From Rugalucina vietnamica (lineage: Eukaryota > Mollusca > Bivalvia > Lucinida > Lucinidae), in contig OZ024874.1 in NCBI GenBank assembly GCA_964017185.1, positions 34,262,721 through 34,326,720 on the forward strand: a stretch of DNA of 64,000 bases, given 5' to 3'. The notes beneath the pieces are model-generated. The model worked only from the letters and a program-made list of their open reading frames with translations, was not told where the DNA came from and did no database searches. Of this stretch, positions 47,301-57,255 are shown one piece after another. The stretch's first letter is position 1. The number at the start of each line of letters is the position of its first letter. A program made the translations under genes and the position numbers.

Positions 47301-48843
47301 GTTGAAGCTATACTTAGAAAGACAAGAGGCTGCACCAGTACAAACGGTAGGTATTGCAGTTATTGAGGCAGAAGATCACCTTGATGAAGGTGCGGTTGAT
47401 GATGAGCAGTTGTTGGACATTAGTAATTTGTCTGGAGATGAAACCTACCATGATGTGAAGTATAACCCTTTACTGACGGACAGACAGAAGAAAGAAGCTA
47501 AGGCACTGGTAAGAGAATTTCAGCATATCTTTACGGAGACCCCAGGAACTACACACCTGGCTGAGCACCATATCGAGACGACAACGAATGAGCCTGTTCG
47601 TGTGAAGCAGTACCCAGTGCCGTACGCTGTACAAAGTACAATAGATGAGGAGGTAAGTAAGATGCTTAAGGCTGACATAATAGAGCCAACTACCTCAGCA
47701 TACAATGCACCTGTGTTGTTAGTACGTAAGAAAGATCAGACAAACAGATTTTGTGTTGACTTCAGGAGGTTAAATTGTGTAACAAAATTTGACACAGAAC
47801 CTATGGGCAACATTGAGGAAATCCTAACAAAATTCGATAAGGATGTGTACTTTTCAAAAATAGATTTGTCTAAGGGATTTTGGCAAATTCCCGTAGCCAA
47901 GGACTGTAGACACATGACAGCATTCACTACAACAAAGGGTGCATATCAGTTTAAGAAAACCCCGTTTGGCTTAGTTAACTCCCCTGCAACCTTTAACAAA
48001 ATGATGCGAAAATTACTTTCTGATGCAAAAGACATTGAACATTATGTTGATGACATCATGGCTCATACCTTGACATGGGAGGGTCATTTAGCGGCTTTGA
48101 GGGACTTATTCTCCAGAGTTAGCTCAGCAGGATTGACAATTAAGCCATCGAAATGCATGATAGGGTTTCAAGAAATTGATTTTGTAGGGCATTTGGTAGG
48201 CAATGGTAAGCTTGAAATGGAAGAAGAGAAAATTGACAAAATACGGAATGCACCTCAGCCAAAAACAAAGAAGCAAGTAAGATCATTTCTTGGTCTCACT
48301 GGTTTCTATCGCAGGTTCATACCAGGTTATGCACAAATAGCTTCACCGTTGACAGACCTGACAAAAAGAGGGCTACCAAACAACGTCCATTGGGGCAGTA
48401 AGGAACAAAAGGCATTTGAAACATTGAAAGAAATGTTGACTCAGTCTCCTATTCTCAGACTACCTGATTTTACACGGAAATTTTGGGTTCAATCTGATGC
48501 TTCAGAATCTGGGTTGGGTGCTTGTCTGTTACAAGAATTTGATGATGGTATGTTTCCTATTGCATATGCAAGCAAAAAGCTTTTGCAAAGGGAGAGAAAC
48601 TATTCAACTATTGAAAGGGAATGTTTGGGGTTAGTTTTCGCAATAAAGAAATTTGAGATGTATTTGTATGGTAAGGAATTTGTCTTACATACAGACCACA
48701 GACCGCTAGCCTACATTCAGAAGTGCAAGGTAGAAAATTCTAGACTGATGCGCTGGTCTCTGTTTCTACAGAATTATAGGTTCAGAATAGAAGCAATTAA
48801 GGGTTCTGATAACGTAGGGGCTGACTATCTCAGTAGACTTTGA
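44302..48843 (+). CDS. Gag-Pol polyprotein (Gag, protease, integrase, RT, RNase H)
   Basis: 1513 residues from the ATG at 44302 (CAAAATGT context, in-frame stop upstream). Residues about 20-140 are charged and coiled-coil-like, followed by a Gag-like region. A CCHC zinc knuckle CYYCGKKNHVIAEC is at 350-363. The aspartic protease has DTGCS from 473. Integrase has a zinc-binding domain (H666, H673, C703, C706) and catalytic D736, D796 and E832, with exactly 35 residues between the last two, then a GPY module at 972-974. Reverse transcriptase follows, with DFRRLN, FSKIDLSKGFWQIP and YVDD at 1248-1251. RNase H has D1399, E1440 and D1465 and the protein ends GADYLSRL. Gag and Pol share one frame without a frameshift or stop, so the Gag:Pol ratio must be set otherwise, for example by processing. 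All catalytic residues are present. The family is Ty3/Gypsy by sequence; the integrase-first order points to the Gmr1 group. Confidence 0.96.
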   Translation: MSDNFDKWLERGERLGYTGTDLQEFVKQQQQESFDREERAFRRAQEREELLKLQDEERERKRALAAQTELEHERALAEIKQKELMMQNEAKEKELMLQREAKEREFLFQREAEEREIEKLKLQMQIKEIGNDTPLTSLDLGVKALRPKLPKFDENKDDMDAFLERFERFAISQSWPENQWAVSLSPLLTGKGLQVYSSMPASEANDFKSLKTALLKRYQLTEDGFRNKFRTSKPESGETVFQFVARLKRYFQRWVDLTEVTQDYDGLSDLLVREQFIGTCSEGMRLFLRERVPGTVDEMTRLAEQYMEAHGGSITMSKKPPHFEKQPRPAIPPVRPPVVQQNTGNKDKTCYYCGKKNHVIAECRIRERDMRKQTAGAAQGRSDASNWRTNSQKKEDKKDETVPKTGGLCTIVPKDKDFLLSCIDQGKLTLANDVAIPYISGACNADGKVKLSEDNMPVYDGLVNGEKVRFLQDTGCSTAVVRESLVQREQYTGKSSWCVLMDGTIKKCSLAKIQVDCPFYTGEIEAMVMENPIYDLVLGNAPGVRKTPDQNWGKQSDHIGAVVTRAQAKRNEESIKPLNVAHIDVPFVNASKLEEAQRKDTSLGKLWDLAQSGEILKTRGKQNYRYEVRNGILYRNYEQTRGSNSVEMKQIVVPTDYRNQVMKLAHEAIVGGHMGIRKTSDRITSSFHWPGIISDVTRFCRSCDVCQRTVPKGKVSKVPLGNMPIIDEPFKRVSVDLIGPVAPVSEHGNRYILTVVDFGTRYPEAVALPKIETERVAEALFEIFSRVGFPKEILSDRGGQFTSEMMAEVCRLVSIKQLFTTAWHPMCNGLCEKMNGTLKSMLKRMCQERPKDWDRYLPAVLFAYREVPQVSTGFSPFELLYGRTVRGPMQVLKELWTQPEETELQTTYQYVFDLRNKLEETCQIARKSLEEAQGVYKQYYDRKGRNRKFSVGQKVLVLLPTEHNKLTLQWKGPYEITEVINKMDYKINIAGKTKIYHANLLKLYLERQEAAPVQTVGIAVIEAEDHLDEGAVDDEQLLDISNLSGDETYHDVKYNPLLTDRQKKEAKALVREFQHIFTETPGTTHLAEHHIETTTNEPVRVKQYPVPYAVQSTIDEEVSKMLKADIIEPTTSAYNAPVLLVRKKDQTNRFCVDFRRLNCVTKFDTEPMGNIEEILTKFDKDVYFSKIDLSKGFWQIPVAKDCRHMTAFTTTKGAYQFKKTPFGLVNSPATFNKMMRKLLSDAKDIEHYVDDIMAHTLTWEGHLAALRDLFSRVSSAGLTIKPSKCMIGFQEIDFVGHLVGNGKLEMEEEKIDKIRNAPQPKTKKQVRSFLGLTGFYRRFIPGYAQIASPLTDLTKRGLPNNVHWGSKEQKAFETLKEMLTQSPILRLPDFTRKFWVQSDASESGLGACLLQEFDDGMFPIAYASKKLLQRERNYSTIERECLGLVFAIKKFEMYLYGKEFVLHTDHRPLAYIQKCKVENSRLMRWSLFLQNYRFRIEAIKGSDNVGADYLSRL

Positions 48844-48977
48844 ACTTTGTAAATAGTAAGAGCAATATTAAGATAATATGTTAATCAGTATGTGTTTTAA
48901 TATTTGTATGAAATGTATAGTTATATTTTGTTCCTTCAAATTAGTTAGAAAAAAAAAAAAAAACTATATTTTTTCTT
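48844..48977 (+). other. 3' untranslated region of the LTR element
   Basis: AT-rich stretch after the Gag-Pol stop, with an A-run at 48950-48963. It has no env-like or other reading frame. Confidence 0.7.
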
Positions 48978-48987
48978 AAAAGAGGGG
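48978..48987 (+). other. Polypurine tract
   Basis: AAAAGAGGGG lies six bases before the TG of the 3' LTR. It is the expected RNase H-resistant primer for plus-strand synthesis. Confidence 0.85.
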
Positions 48988-48993
48988 CATGTA

Positions 48994-49967
48994 TGTCAGA
49001 AGAAACAAAAATGAACCATCCTTTTACTCTAAGGTTGCATGTACTTTCTTGAAATATTACATGGAAGCTATTATTTCCGGGGTGAGAGAGATGTTTGTGT
49101 ATGACGTCAAGAGTTATTCATTGTAAAGTAGGTGTGCAAAAGGGAGAGTTCCAGAGGATGTCGCCTTATATGGATTGTGCGGGCAGATTTACTCATGAGG
49201 TGTGTTAGTTTGGGTGGGTGAGTGAATTACATAAATATGGACAATTTTTGGACATTGGCAGTTGAGTTTCAGAAGTTATGAGAAACGTTAATTTGGAGGA
49301 GGGAAAGTGAAATATCGGAATAATATATGAAATGGGACAATAAAAGGTTAGTGCTACATAGGCTGTGAAATCCTAGTTTCTTAAACTAGAGGACAATCGT
49401 ATAAGTACCAACGATTTGTTAAATTGCAAAAGCACATAAAAGAGACATCCTAGCAATTAGCTAGAAGATTATAAGTATCAACAATAAGATTCAAGACATT
49501 GTCATTGAGTATACGGGACATTGTCATCATAGAAACGACGATTCGTTATTTATTGTTGCATCAAATTCAACAACCGACATACGCAGTAAAACGACGTTGG
49601 ACAACAACGACGCGGTTAAAACGACGTTGGACAACAACGCTAACAACGAACTGACATTATAATACGGGAACAACATCAGCAGAACAACAGTGTGGGACTT
49701 ACGAACATTTGTAACAAGTAAACTGCCATCAGAACATTTTAGACGATTAAGTGTGTGAGTTTGTTTAATTGATTTTTATCTTGCATGTATGTTTAAATGA
49801 ATAATTCTATCTTTCTTTATTAAACATATTTTAGTTACATCTAACTTGTTATTTTGCCCATCTGACCGAAACAGATAATCAAAGGCACTGCCACCGTACG
49901 AACAGATCCGACATAAACGACCATAGAAAGACGCTGGTAGCAATAACCCTAGGGTCTTTTTATGACA
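48994..49967 (+). repeat. 3' LTR (974 bp)
   Basis: Same length and, as far as I can read, the same sequence as the 5' LTR. It ends TTTTTATGACA and is followed by the ACGTC duplication. Confidence 0.97.
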
Positions 49968-49972
49968 ACGTC
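49968..49972. other. Target-site duplication ACGTC, right
   Basis: Pairs with 42950-42954. The reconstructed empty site reads CGCGTCACGTCACCGATATG and is itself rich in ACGTC motifs, as is GACGACGTCATA just upstream. Confidence 0.9.
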
Positions 49973-50175
49973 ACCGATATGTACATAACCCTCGTATATA
50001 GAAATAATGCTCCTGAGGAAACGAATTGAAGTATTCATTTAATTTTTTCGGATTTGTTTTCTTGAAACATTGTAGAAAACATCTACGATATCTCGAAGCA
50101 AACTAATGATAGGCCGGAAACACCAAAAAGCGCTCCTCGCCCTTTAAAATATCAAGTTTTATACTTTTGCACTAA

Positions 50176-51054
50176 ACGGTAGATAGGAAAAATCTTATAA
50201 AAATTTCTTCAACAAATTGCAGAGGTTTAGGCGACTACACAAAGAGAAAAGATGTCTTTAACTTTCTAAGAAACAAAAACTATGGCATATACTGTCTACA
50301 AGATACTCATTTTACTAGAAATATGGAACCGTACATAAAAGCAGAATGGGGAGGGGAAGTTATATTTAATTCATATACATCGAATTCTCGAGGAGTTTGT
50401 ATTTTATTTAGTAACAATGTTGAATACAAAGTACACCTTTCAAAAACAGATCAAGACGGAAATATGCTTATATTAGACATTGAAATAGAAGGTCAGAAAT
50501 TTTCTTTAGTAAATATTTATGGCCCAAATGATGATTCGCCAGAATTTTACCAAAACATGTACGATGTTTTAGAGGAAATTGGCAATGAAAATATAATAAT
50601 CTGTGGAGATTTTAATCTAGTTCAAAACCAAAATTTAGATACATATAATTACGTAAACATTAATAACCCAAGAGCCAAAAATAAGGTTTCAGATTTAAAA
50701 GAAGAACTTAATTTGGTTGATCCATACAGAGAATTATATCATGATCTCAAAAGATACACTAATCCAAATAAACAGACGCGCCTAGATTTTTTTCTTATAT
50801 CCGAAACAATTATGCAATCTGTAAATGACTTAGAAATTCTTCCTAGCTATCGGTCTGACCACTCCTCAGTTGTACTCTCACTGGAAATAAATGATTTTAT
50901 AAAGGGGACAGGGCTTTGGAAATTTAATGTCATTTTACTTAAAGACAAAACATATGTCGACACAATAAAAAATGTACCAAAGATACTAAAGTACAATATA
51001 TGTTACCAGTATATAATATGGATTTGGTGGAGGACAATCTTAATAATGACTTAA
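50176..51054 (+). pseudogene. LINE endonuclease segment
   Basis: Apurinic/apyrimidinic-type endonuclease that would nick target DNA to prime reverse transcription. Visible motifs are STNCRGLGD at the start, CLQDTHF (near 50300-50320), GDFN (50605-50616) and SDH (50854-50862). The first ATG in frame is only at 50323, inside the domain, so the true start has been lost with the 5' end. The reading frame shifts near 50975: the correct continuation (TKVQYMLPVYN, from 50985) is in the next frame, and the present frame ends in 20-odd meaningless residues. Confidence 0.85.
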
Positions 51055-51287
51055 TTCAATTTACTATATCACATCAGCTTTTCCTAGAAACACTTTTAAT
51101 GGAAATACGAGGTAAAACTATTTCTTATTCGGCGTATAAAAAGAAAAAGGAGAGGGAAAAGGAAGATTGGTTACAAAAAGAAATAGAGAACTTAGAAAAA
51201 GCGGATGATATTAATCTTAACTTATTAGAAACAAAAAAGGAAGAACTAGAAAATTTAAGAAAAGAAAAGGTTAAAGGCATTATATAA
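50985..51287 (+). pseudogene. LINE linker segment (coiled coil)
   Basis: Continuation of the LINE protein between endonuclease and RT: TKVQYMLPVYNMDL, then a lysine- and glutamate-rich helical stretch (KKKEREKEDWLQKEIENLEK). It ends at a TAA created by an apparent two-base TA expansion in ATTATATAATACG. The sense resumes in another frame with IRSRVRWSEEGEKPTKYF. Confidence 0.75.
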
Positions 51288-52921
51288 TACGATCACGTGT
51301 CAGATGGTCAGAAGAAGGAGAGAAACCTACTAAGTATTTTTGTAATCTTGAATCGCGAAATTACATAAACAAAACAATATTGAAAATAGAAAAAGAAAAT
51401 GGTCAAACAATAACAAAACATGAAGAAATATTAAATGAGATAAAACATTTTTATGAAAACCTATATAGAAATCGTGATGTGAATGAAAATCAAGATAATG
51501 AAATACATACAATTTTAGAAAACATACAGCAAAACCCCAAATTATCAAATGAAAGTAAAAATAATCTTGAAGGTGAAATTACAGAAAAAGAAATATTAAA
51601 TGTCCTCAAGAAAATGAAGAATAATAAAAGCCCTGGAACGGACGGTTTCACGACGGAATTTTTTTAATTTTTCTATAATGATATTAAAGTTTTCATAAAA
51701 AGAGCACTAAATGAAGGGTATATTAATGGTAAATTATCAATTACACAAAGGCAAGGTCTAATTACATGTCTCCCAAAGGGCGATAAACCGAAACAGATTC
51801 TAAAAAATTGGCGTCCTATTACCTTATTAAATGTTATTTATAAAATTGCATCTGCGTGTATAGCGGAAAGAATTAAAACAACTTTAACTGAACTTATATC
51901 TGAAGATCAAACAGGTTTTATTAGTGGGAGATATATAGGCGAAAATACCAGATTAATATATGATATTCTTCAGATAACAGATGAACAAGATATCCCTGGT
52001 CTCCTCTTGATTGTGGATTTCGAAAAAGCTTTCGATTCAATATCATGGAAATTCATTAACCATACCCTTAATTTCTTTAACTTTGGTGACTCTATTAAAA
52101 GATGGATAAATTACTTTTACAACGACATTCAGTCATTTGTTATTCAAAACGGTTTTCTTTCCGAACCGTTTACTGTAAAAAGAGGGTGTAGACAAGGTGA
52201 TCCCTTATCCCCTTATATTTTCTTATTATGTGCAGAAATACTCTCCCGTCAATTCAAAGCCAGCCCCAATATTAAGGGAATAGAAATAGCAGGAATCGAA
52301 TACCTGCTCTCACAATTCGCTGATGATACAACAATTTTACTAGACGGTTCCGAAAACTCTCTGAATGAAGCCCTTAAGATTTTAAATATGTTCGCGCTAG
52401 CTTCGGGTTTAAAATTAAATGCAAATAAAACGAGAGCAGTATGGATAGAAAGCCAAAAATTCAGTGGTGAAACTTTTAATCATAGACTAAAATTAGACTG
52501 GAGTCAAACTGATTTTACTATCTTAGGTATCAAATTTTCATGTAACCTGGATACAATTGTCGATATAAATTATAATGTTAAGCTTGCTGAAATAGAAAAG
52601 GAAATGAAACAATGGTCTAAACGAATTTTGACACCTATAGGCAGACTTACTGTGCTTAAAACGTTATTAATATCAAAGTTAAATCACTTAATAATATCAC
52701 TTCCAAATCCGAGTGGTGACCAAATCTTGAAATTGAACAAAATGTTGTTTGAATTTATATGGAAATCATCTACGGATAAAATTAAACGAGAAGTAATTAT
52801 TCAAGACTTCGATCAAGGAGGATTACGAATGATACATTTAGAAAAAATATATTTATGCTCTCAAACTTGGATGGATAAGACGACTTGTTCTAAACGACTC
52901 AAAGTACAAACTACTTTTTGA
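51287..52921 (+). pseudogene. LINE reverse transcriptase segment
   Basis: RT domain in one frame, interrupted by one nonsense codon at 51665-51667 (TEFF-stop-FFYND, where a lysine is usual). RT motifs in order are NWRPITLLNVIYKI, DQTGFISGRYIGENTR, VDFEKAFDSISW, GCRQGDPLSPYIF and FADD (52316-52327, catalytic aspartates present), then the thumb. Near 52865 the frame shifts: LCSQTWMDK should read on as LGWIRRLVLNDSKYKLLF in another frame. The stop codon and shifts make it non-functional. Confidence 0.88.
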
Positions 52922-53950
52922 AAGTGTATATGAAAATATAGAATATATTCTGAATAAAGGTGATACTTACATCGATGAGTTAAAGAATAACTGTAATAAT
53001 AAATTCTGGTATGGTGTCCTGGATGCGTGGCAAAAGTTCATCCCTTTCTTGAAACCTAAATCAAAAGAGGATATAATGGGTATTAATATATGGAAAAACA
53101 GCAACATTAAAATAGATAACTCGCCGGTTTTTTATAGAAGGTGGTATGAAAAACATGTTATATTCATTAAAGATCTCTTGAACATAGACGGTAAAATCAT
53201 GTCATTTGATGAGTTTTTAAATAAATACAGAATACAATGCAACTTTCTCCAGTTTCAAGGGATAAAAACGGCCATAACAAATTATATGCAACAGTTAAAC
53301 ATTGATCTAAGTATTGACCCATTACCATTAACGCATTGTGTTATACCTTTCAATATTAAGTTCATATTAAAACATAGAAAAGGAAGTCAAGATATGTATA
53401 GACTTTTAACTTATAAAACTGTTTTACCAAAAAGTCAAACAAAGTGGAATGGAGTATTTCAAAATATAGATTTGAACTGGAAGACTATATACACTGTTCC
53501 AAAAGTATGTTGTAAAAATACTAAACTTTATTGGTTTCAATACAGAATATTGCATAGAATATTGGCAACAAATGATCTGTTGAATAAAATGAACATCAAG
53601 CAAAACAATCTTTGTACTTTCTGTAATGAAGAAATAGGAAAACTCGAACATCTATTTTGGCAATGCAATACTGTAAATACGTTTTGGGAAAATATCGAAC
53701 AATGGATTTATGACAAAAATAACTACTTAATTAACATAGACAGAATAAGGGCAATATTCGGAATTCAAAATATTTCAAAAAACTATATACCACTAAACTA
53801 TTTATTAACGGTTACTCGATATTACATTTACGTTTGTAAACTGAACGAAAATAATCCCACAATACCAGGTTGGCAAAGTTTCGTAAAACAATATCTAGAA
53901 GTAGAAAAAATAATTGCAATTAAGGATGTTGTATGGGACATCTTTGTCTT
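52868..53950 (+). pseudogene. LINE C-terminal segment with zinc knuckle
   Basis: Sense resumes with LGWIRRLVLNDSKYK and continues through an alpha-helical region to CTFCNEEIGKLEHLFWQC (53613-53666), a C-X2-C...H-X4-C knuckle typical of the C-terminus of L1/Tx1 LINE proteins. Recognisable LINE character fades near 53950 (AIKDVVWDIF). The open frame runs on to 54251 through unrelated sequence, which I take to be chance or a repeat joined at the 3' end. Confidence 0.8.
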
Positions 53951-54249
53951 CGCTTTGGGAAATACACGCGGATTTCATCTAATTAGAGCCAAAGTGTGTA
54001 GCGTTTTTAAATTGAAATTTGCACTCAACATACCGTATTATGTTTATCTGTTCCTTGAGACTCGACACACAATATCCAGATGTCACATTGCAACGCATTT
54101 TGACCTTAAAGCATGTCCAAGCACATGTTTGAATTTATTTGTGGTCACAAAATGTTTGAAACACACCCTAGGATACCATGACACAGACATTACCATATAT
54201 ATGCATCAACAAACACAGAAGGCAAACATGGCAAAGGAAGTTTTTGTTT

Positions 54250-54575
54250 GACTTCATGCTTAACGTCCCAATCAAAAGCAAAGGTCATGTCGGGACATTG
54301 CCTCCATTTTATGGGACTTTTACCCAAAGTGAGGATGTCATGACATCCAACAAGTGCTTCAAATATAACCATCCAACTAAGCCACAAAGGCTTATATGTA
54401 TGGATGGTTTGATTTGAACCACTTTTCCTGGGCTGGCTCAAACCAGAGCGGTATACTAGTAATCAGCTGGTCAGTCAGAAGCGTGTAAGCTTTGCCTGGA
54501 AGCACAAACAGCCCATCTATTTCTTTAGGCCCCATGCACTATTTGGTTGTCATTTTGATTGAATAATACATCAGC
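54250..54575 (+). repeat. Dispersed repeat, copy without TIR insertion
   Basis: It contains GGTCATGTCGGGACATTGCC, CCAAAGTGAGGATGTCATGA, TTCAAATATAACCATCC, ACTTTTCCTGGGCTGGCTCA and CAGCCCATCTATTTCTTTAG. It aligns with the reverse complement of 57720-57080. At ACAAAGGCTTATATGTATGG (54390) it shows the uninterrupted form of the site that holds a TIR element in the other copy. Confidence 0.75.
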
Positions 54576-55499
54576 CATGTGAGGAGACTGTAGCAGCATA
54601 TGATGGCTTTGCGCCAATGTAACGCGCTACAAATGTGATATTTGGTGAATGATAAAAACCTGAAGTACAAAAATGCATGTTCATTGAGTATGTTTAATGT
54701 TTAATATTGAAGAGTATACAATATTACCGAGTTGATTTTGGGTGAAATGATCTTCAAATATTGTTAAAATACAATGTACAGTCGAGTTTCCGGTTACGCA
54801 AAGTTCCCGACTCCGGAAATCCTTATTAAAAACATGGTTAAACATGTATTACCAGTACCTTCAAATCAAATACTCAGTTTTTGTTCTCTTGGCAATTTTC
54901 TAAACATTGCATCATCCAATAAATATCTGTGAATGAGTTCACTCACACCAATCTTTTATCTTTAGTAGCTTTTTGCATGTCAAATTTTATGACATCTGAT
55001 GTCACACTGTTACATACCGAGAGCAAAGAAACATCGATTATGCATGGAAACAACCATGTACATTACGTACATGAAGGATCTCATAAAATTATATAGAAAA
55101 TTGTAAACACTGTTACACTATATTTAATGGCAAACACAGGCTGGACCAGAACCCAATACTTCAAACTTACGTAGGATGACACATTGCCGGGGCTAAAAAA
55201 TCAGCAAGAATGTACAATTTCTTTTGAAATAGTCGCTTTTATGAGGTAATGGCTTCAAGAAACGAAAAATTTGGTCATAAAAATCTTTCCTGCAAAGTAA
55301 AGGATATGACTTTGTCTACATCTTGTCGGGTATAGTTTAGCAGTAATTAAAATTCTATTCTTCTGATGGCAATGATTTATCATTGACAAGAACATTTTGC
55401 GAAACCAAGTACTTGACTGTAATGGAAATTTGATTTTATGACAATTACTAAATTTATTCACCCAAGAAACACAAAAGAAAAAGCGGCTCTCCTAGCAAA
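54576..55499. other. AT-rich spacer, nothing recognised
   Basis: I see no coding region with recognisable content, no RNA gene and no repeat shared with the rest of the window. Confidence 0.4.
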
Positions 55500-55613
55500 A
55501 CGTGGGGAGCCTGGTTTGCTAACAGAGAACCGGACTAACAACTGAGAGGTCATGATTCGGTCCGATACCCGCCTCCGCCATGTAGTGTCCCTGAGCAAGA
55601 CACTTCAAGCTCC
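55500..55613 (+). mobile_element. Older SINE, 5' part (split by a younger SINE)
   Basis: GAGAACCGGACTAACAACTG then AGAGGTCATGATTCGGTCCG resembles a tRNA-derived head with a degraded B box. It is followed by TGTCCCTGAGCAAGACACTT, a string typical of the body of many animal SINEs. It breaks at 55613 where the younger SINE begins and continues after 55903. Confidence 0.6.
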
Positions 55614-55848
55614 GGGTGGCCCCCGTGGCCGAATGGTTAAGGTCGCTGACTTCAGTACTCTTGATCATTCGATCATCTCACCTCTGTGGGTTCGCACCTC
55701 GCACGGGGCATGAGTCACATGTGGGACAAGCATAGTTCTGCTTGCGGGTGTGTCAGGTGGTTTTTCCCCGGGTACTCCGGTTTTCGCCACACCTACCGAT
55801 TGATTTGTCTCGATATGAGTAAAGAAGCTTGAAAGGGATGCAAAATTG

Positions 55849-55891
<43 letters not shown>
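55614..55891 (+). mobile_element. tRNA-derived SINE, full length, with poly(A)
   Basis: The head GGGTGGCCCCCGTGGCCGAA, then TGGTTAAGG, contains a good RNA polymerase III A box (TGGCCGAATGG) and, about 65 bases later, a B box (GGGTTCGCACC, near 55689). A tRNA-unrelated body follows (ACATGTGGGACAAGC, TTCTGCTTGCGGGTGTGTCA, CCGGTTTTCGCCAC) and then about 43 A residues (55849-55891). It is flanked by the 12-bp duplication ACTTCAAGCTCC at 55602-55613 and 55892-55903. It encodes nothing and would be mobilised by a LINE in trans. The long pure A tail and intact duplication suggest a young insertion. Confidence 0.88.
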
Positions 55892-55894
<3 letters not shown>

Positions 55895-55903
55895 TCAAGC
55901 TCC

Positions 55904-55965
55904 ACAAAGTACCGGTTACGTACCCAGAAAGGGATGGCTTTGTCTCGCAATGACTAAATAATAGT
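55904..55965 (+). mobile_element. Older SINE, 3' part
   Basis: ACAAAGTACCGGTTACGTAC then CCAGAAAGGGATGGCTTTGT continues the element interrupted at 55613. Its 3' limit is not sharp; I set it where recognisable sequence gives way to plain AT-rich DNA. Confidence 0.5.
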
Positions 55966-56310
55966 TGTGAAATACATTTACGGCCAAAACACAAAAGAAA
56001 GTGAGAGAAAAAAATAATGACTTGACACAACCATCCTATGAGTCAGTATTTACATTGTGTATATGCATTAGACCCAAGGTTGCAAATAACATGTCTAGGC
56101 AAAACAGTTAAATTTTGCTTCAATGGCTTGTTTGGTAATGTTTTTACGTCCCACTTATTACTGTAGCTAAGGTCATGCAGATAAACTAGCTCATTTTAAA
56201 TTTTAACCGGAAAGGCTGAAGAACCCTTAGATCAATACCACTCTGGAAACAGTTCAATAGGCCCCCTATAAGGGGGTACAAGATAGACAAGTTTCAGTGG
56301 TCATTTTTTT

Positions 56311-57076
<766 letters not shown>

Positions 57077-57255
57077 TCATACTGAAACAGGGGCCCCTAC
57101 CCATTGGGGCCCCAGAAGGAAATAGATGGGCTGATTATGCCTCCAGTGAAAGCCTGTACGATGCTGACTGGCTATCTGATTACTGGTTAACCGCTCGGGT
57201 CTGAGCCTGCCCAGGAAAAGAGGTTCCGAGTCTAACCATCCGCACATTATAATAT
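57077..57255 (-). repeat. Dispersed repeat, inverted copy, distal piece
   Basis: Read on the minus strand it has CCTCTTTTCCTGGGCAGGCT and CAGCCCATCTATTTCC, matching 54420-54540. It is separated from its other piece (57488-57720) by the TIR element at 57256. Confidence 0.7.

Larger units (their letters stand above)
42955..49967 (+). mobile_element. Intact LTR retrotransposon with integrase before RT (Gmr1-like)
   Basis: A complete 7013-bp element in this order: 5' LTR (42955-43928), primer site (43931-43948), leader, one Gag-Pol frame (44302-48843), purine tract (48978-48987), 3' LTR (48994-49967), all flanked by ACGTC duplications. The LTRs start TG and end CA, are both 974 bp, and I found no difference on reading them side by side. 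The reading frame is unbroken. Together these say the insertion is recent and the element may still be autonomous. No env-like frame follows pol. The protein is of the Ty3/Gypsy family but has integrase ahead of reverse transcriptase, the order of the Gmr1 group and of Ty1/Copia. Confidence 0.95.
50176..53950 (+). mobile_element. Decayed LINE of L1/Tx1 type (ORF2)
   Basis: A non-LTR retrotransposon remnant with the order endonuclease, reverse transcriptase, C-terminal zinc finger. Its 5' end is missing: the frame opens at 50176 with no methionine, just before SSTNCRGLGD, the usual start region of the endonuclease domain. The frame is broken by shifts near 50975, 51285 and 52865 and by a stop at 51665. 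The L1/Tx1 placement rests on the AP-type endonuclease, the SPGTDGFTTEFF and FADD motifs and the terminal CCHC knuckle. The 3' end is not clear and I see no poly(A) tail or target duplication. Confidence 0.85.

Noticed and set aside
45128..47927. Several minus-strand frames of 60-155 codons across the LTR element
   Set aside because: They are antisense shadows of the Gag-Pol frame, with no domain of their own.
42955..49967. The Steamer element known from soft-shell clams
   Set aside because: Steamer is shorter, with LTRs of under 200 bp and normal Gypsy order; this element has 974-bp LTRs and integrase first.
53951..54251. C-terminal extension of the LINE frame as a real protein end
   Set aside because: Residues after about 53950 lose LINE character and the DNA then runs into the dispersed repeat; the frame is probably open by chance.
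55614..55710. A functional tRNA gene
   Set aside because: A and B boxes are present, but the sequence cannot close a proper cloverleaf and is followed by a SINE body, poly(A) and a target duplication.
55665..56030. 121-codon minus-strand frame with a phenylalanine run
   Set aside because: It is the SINE and its poly(A) tail translated backwards.
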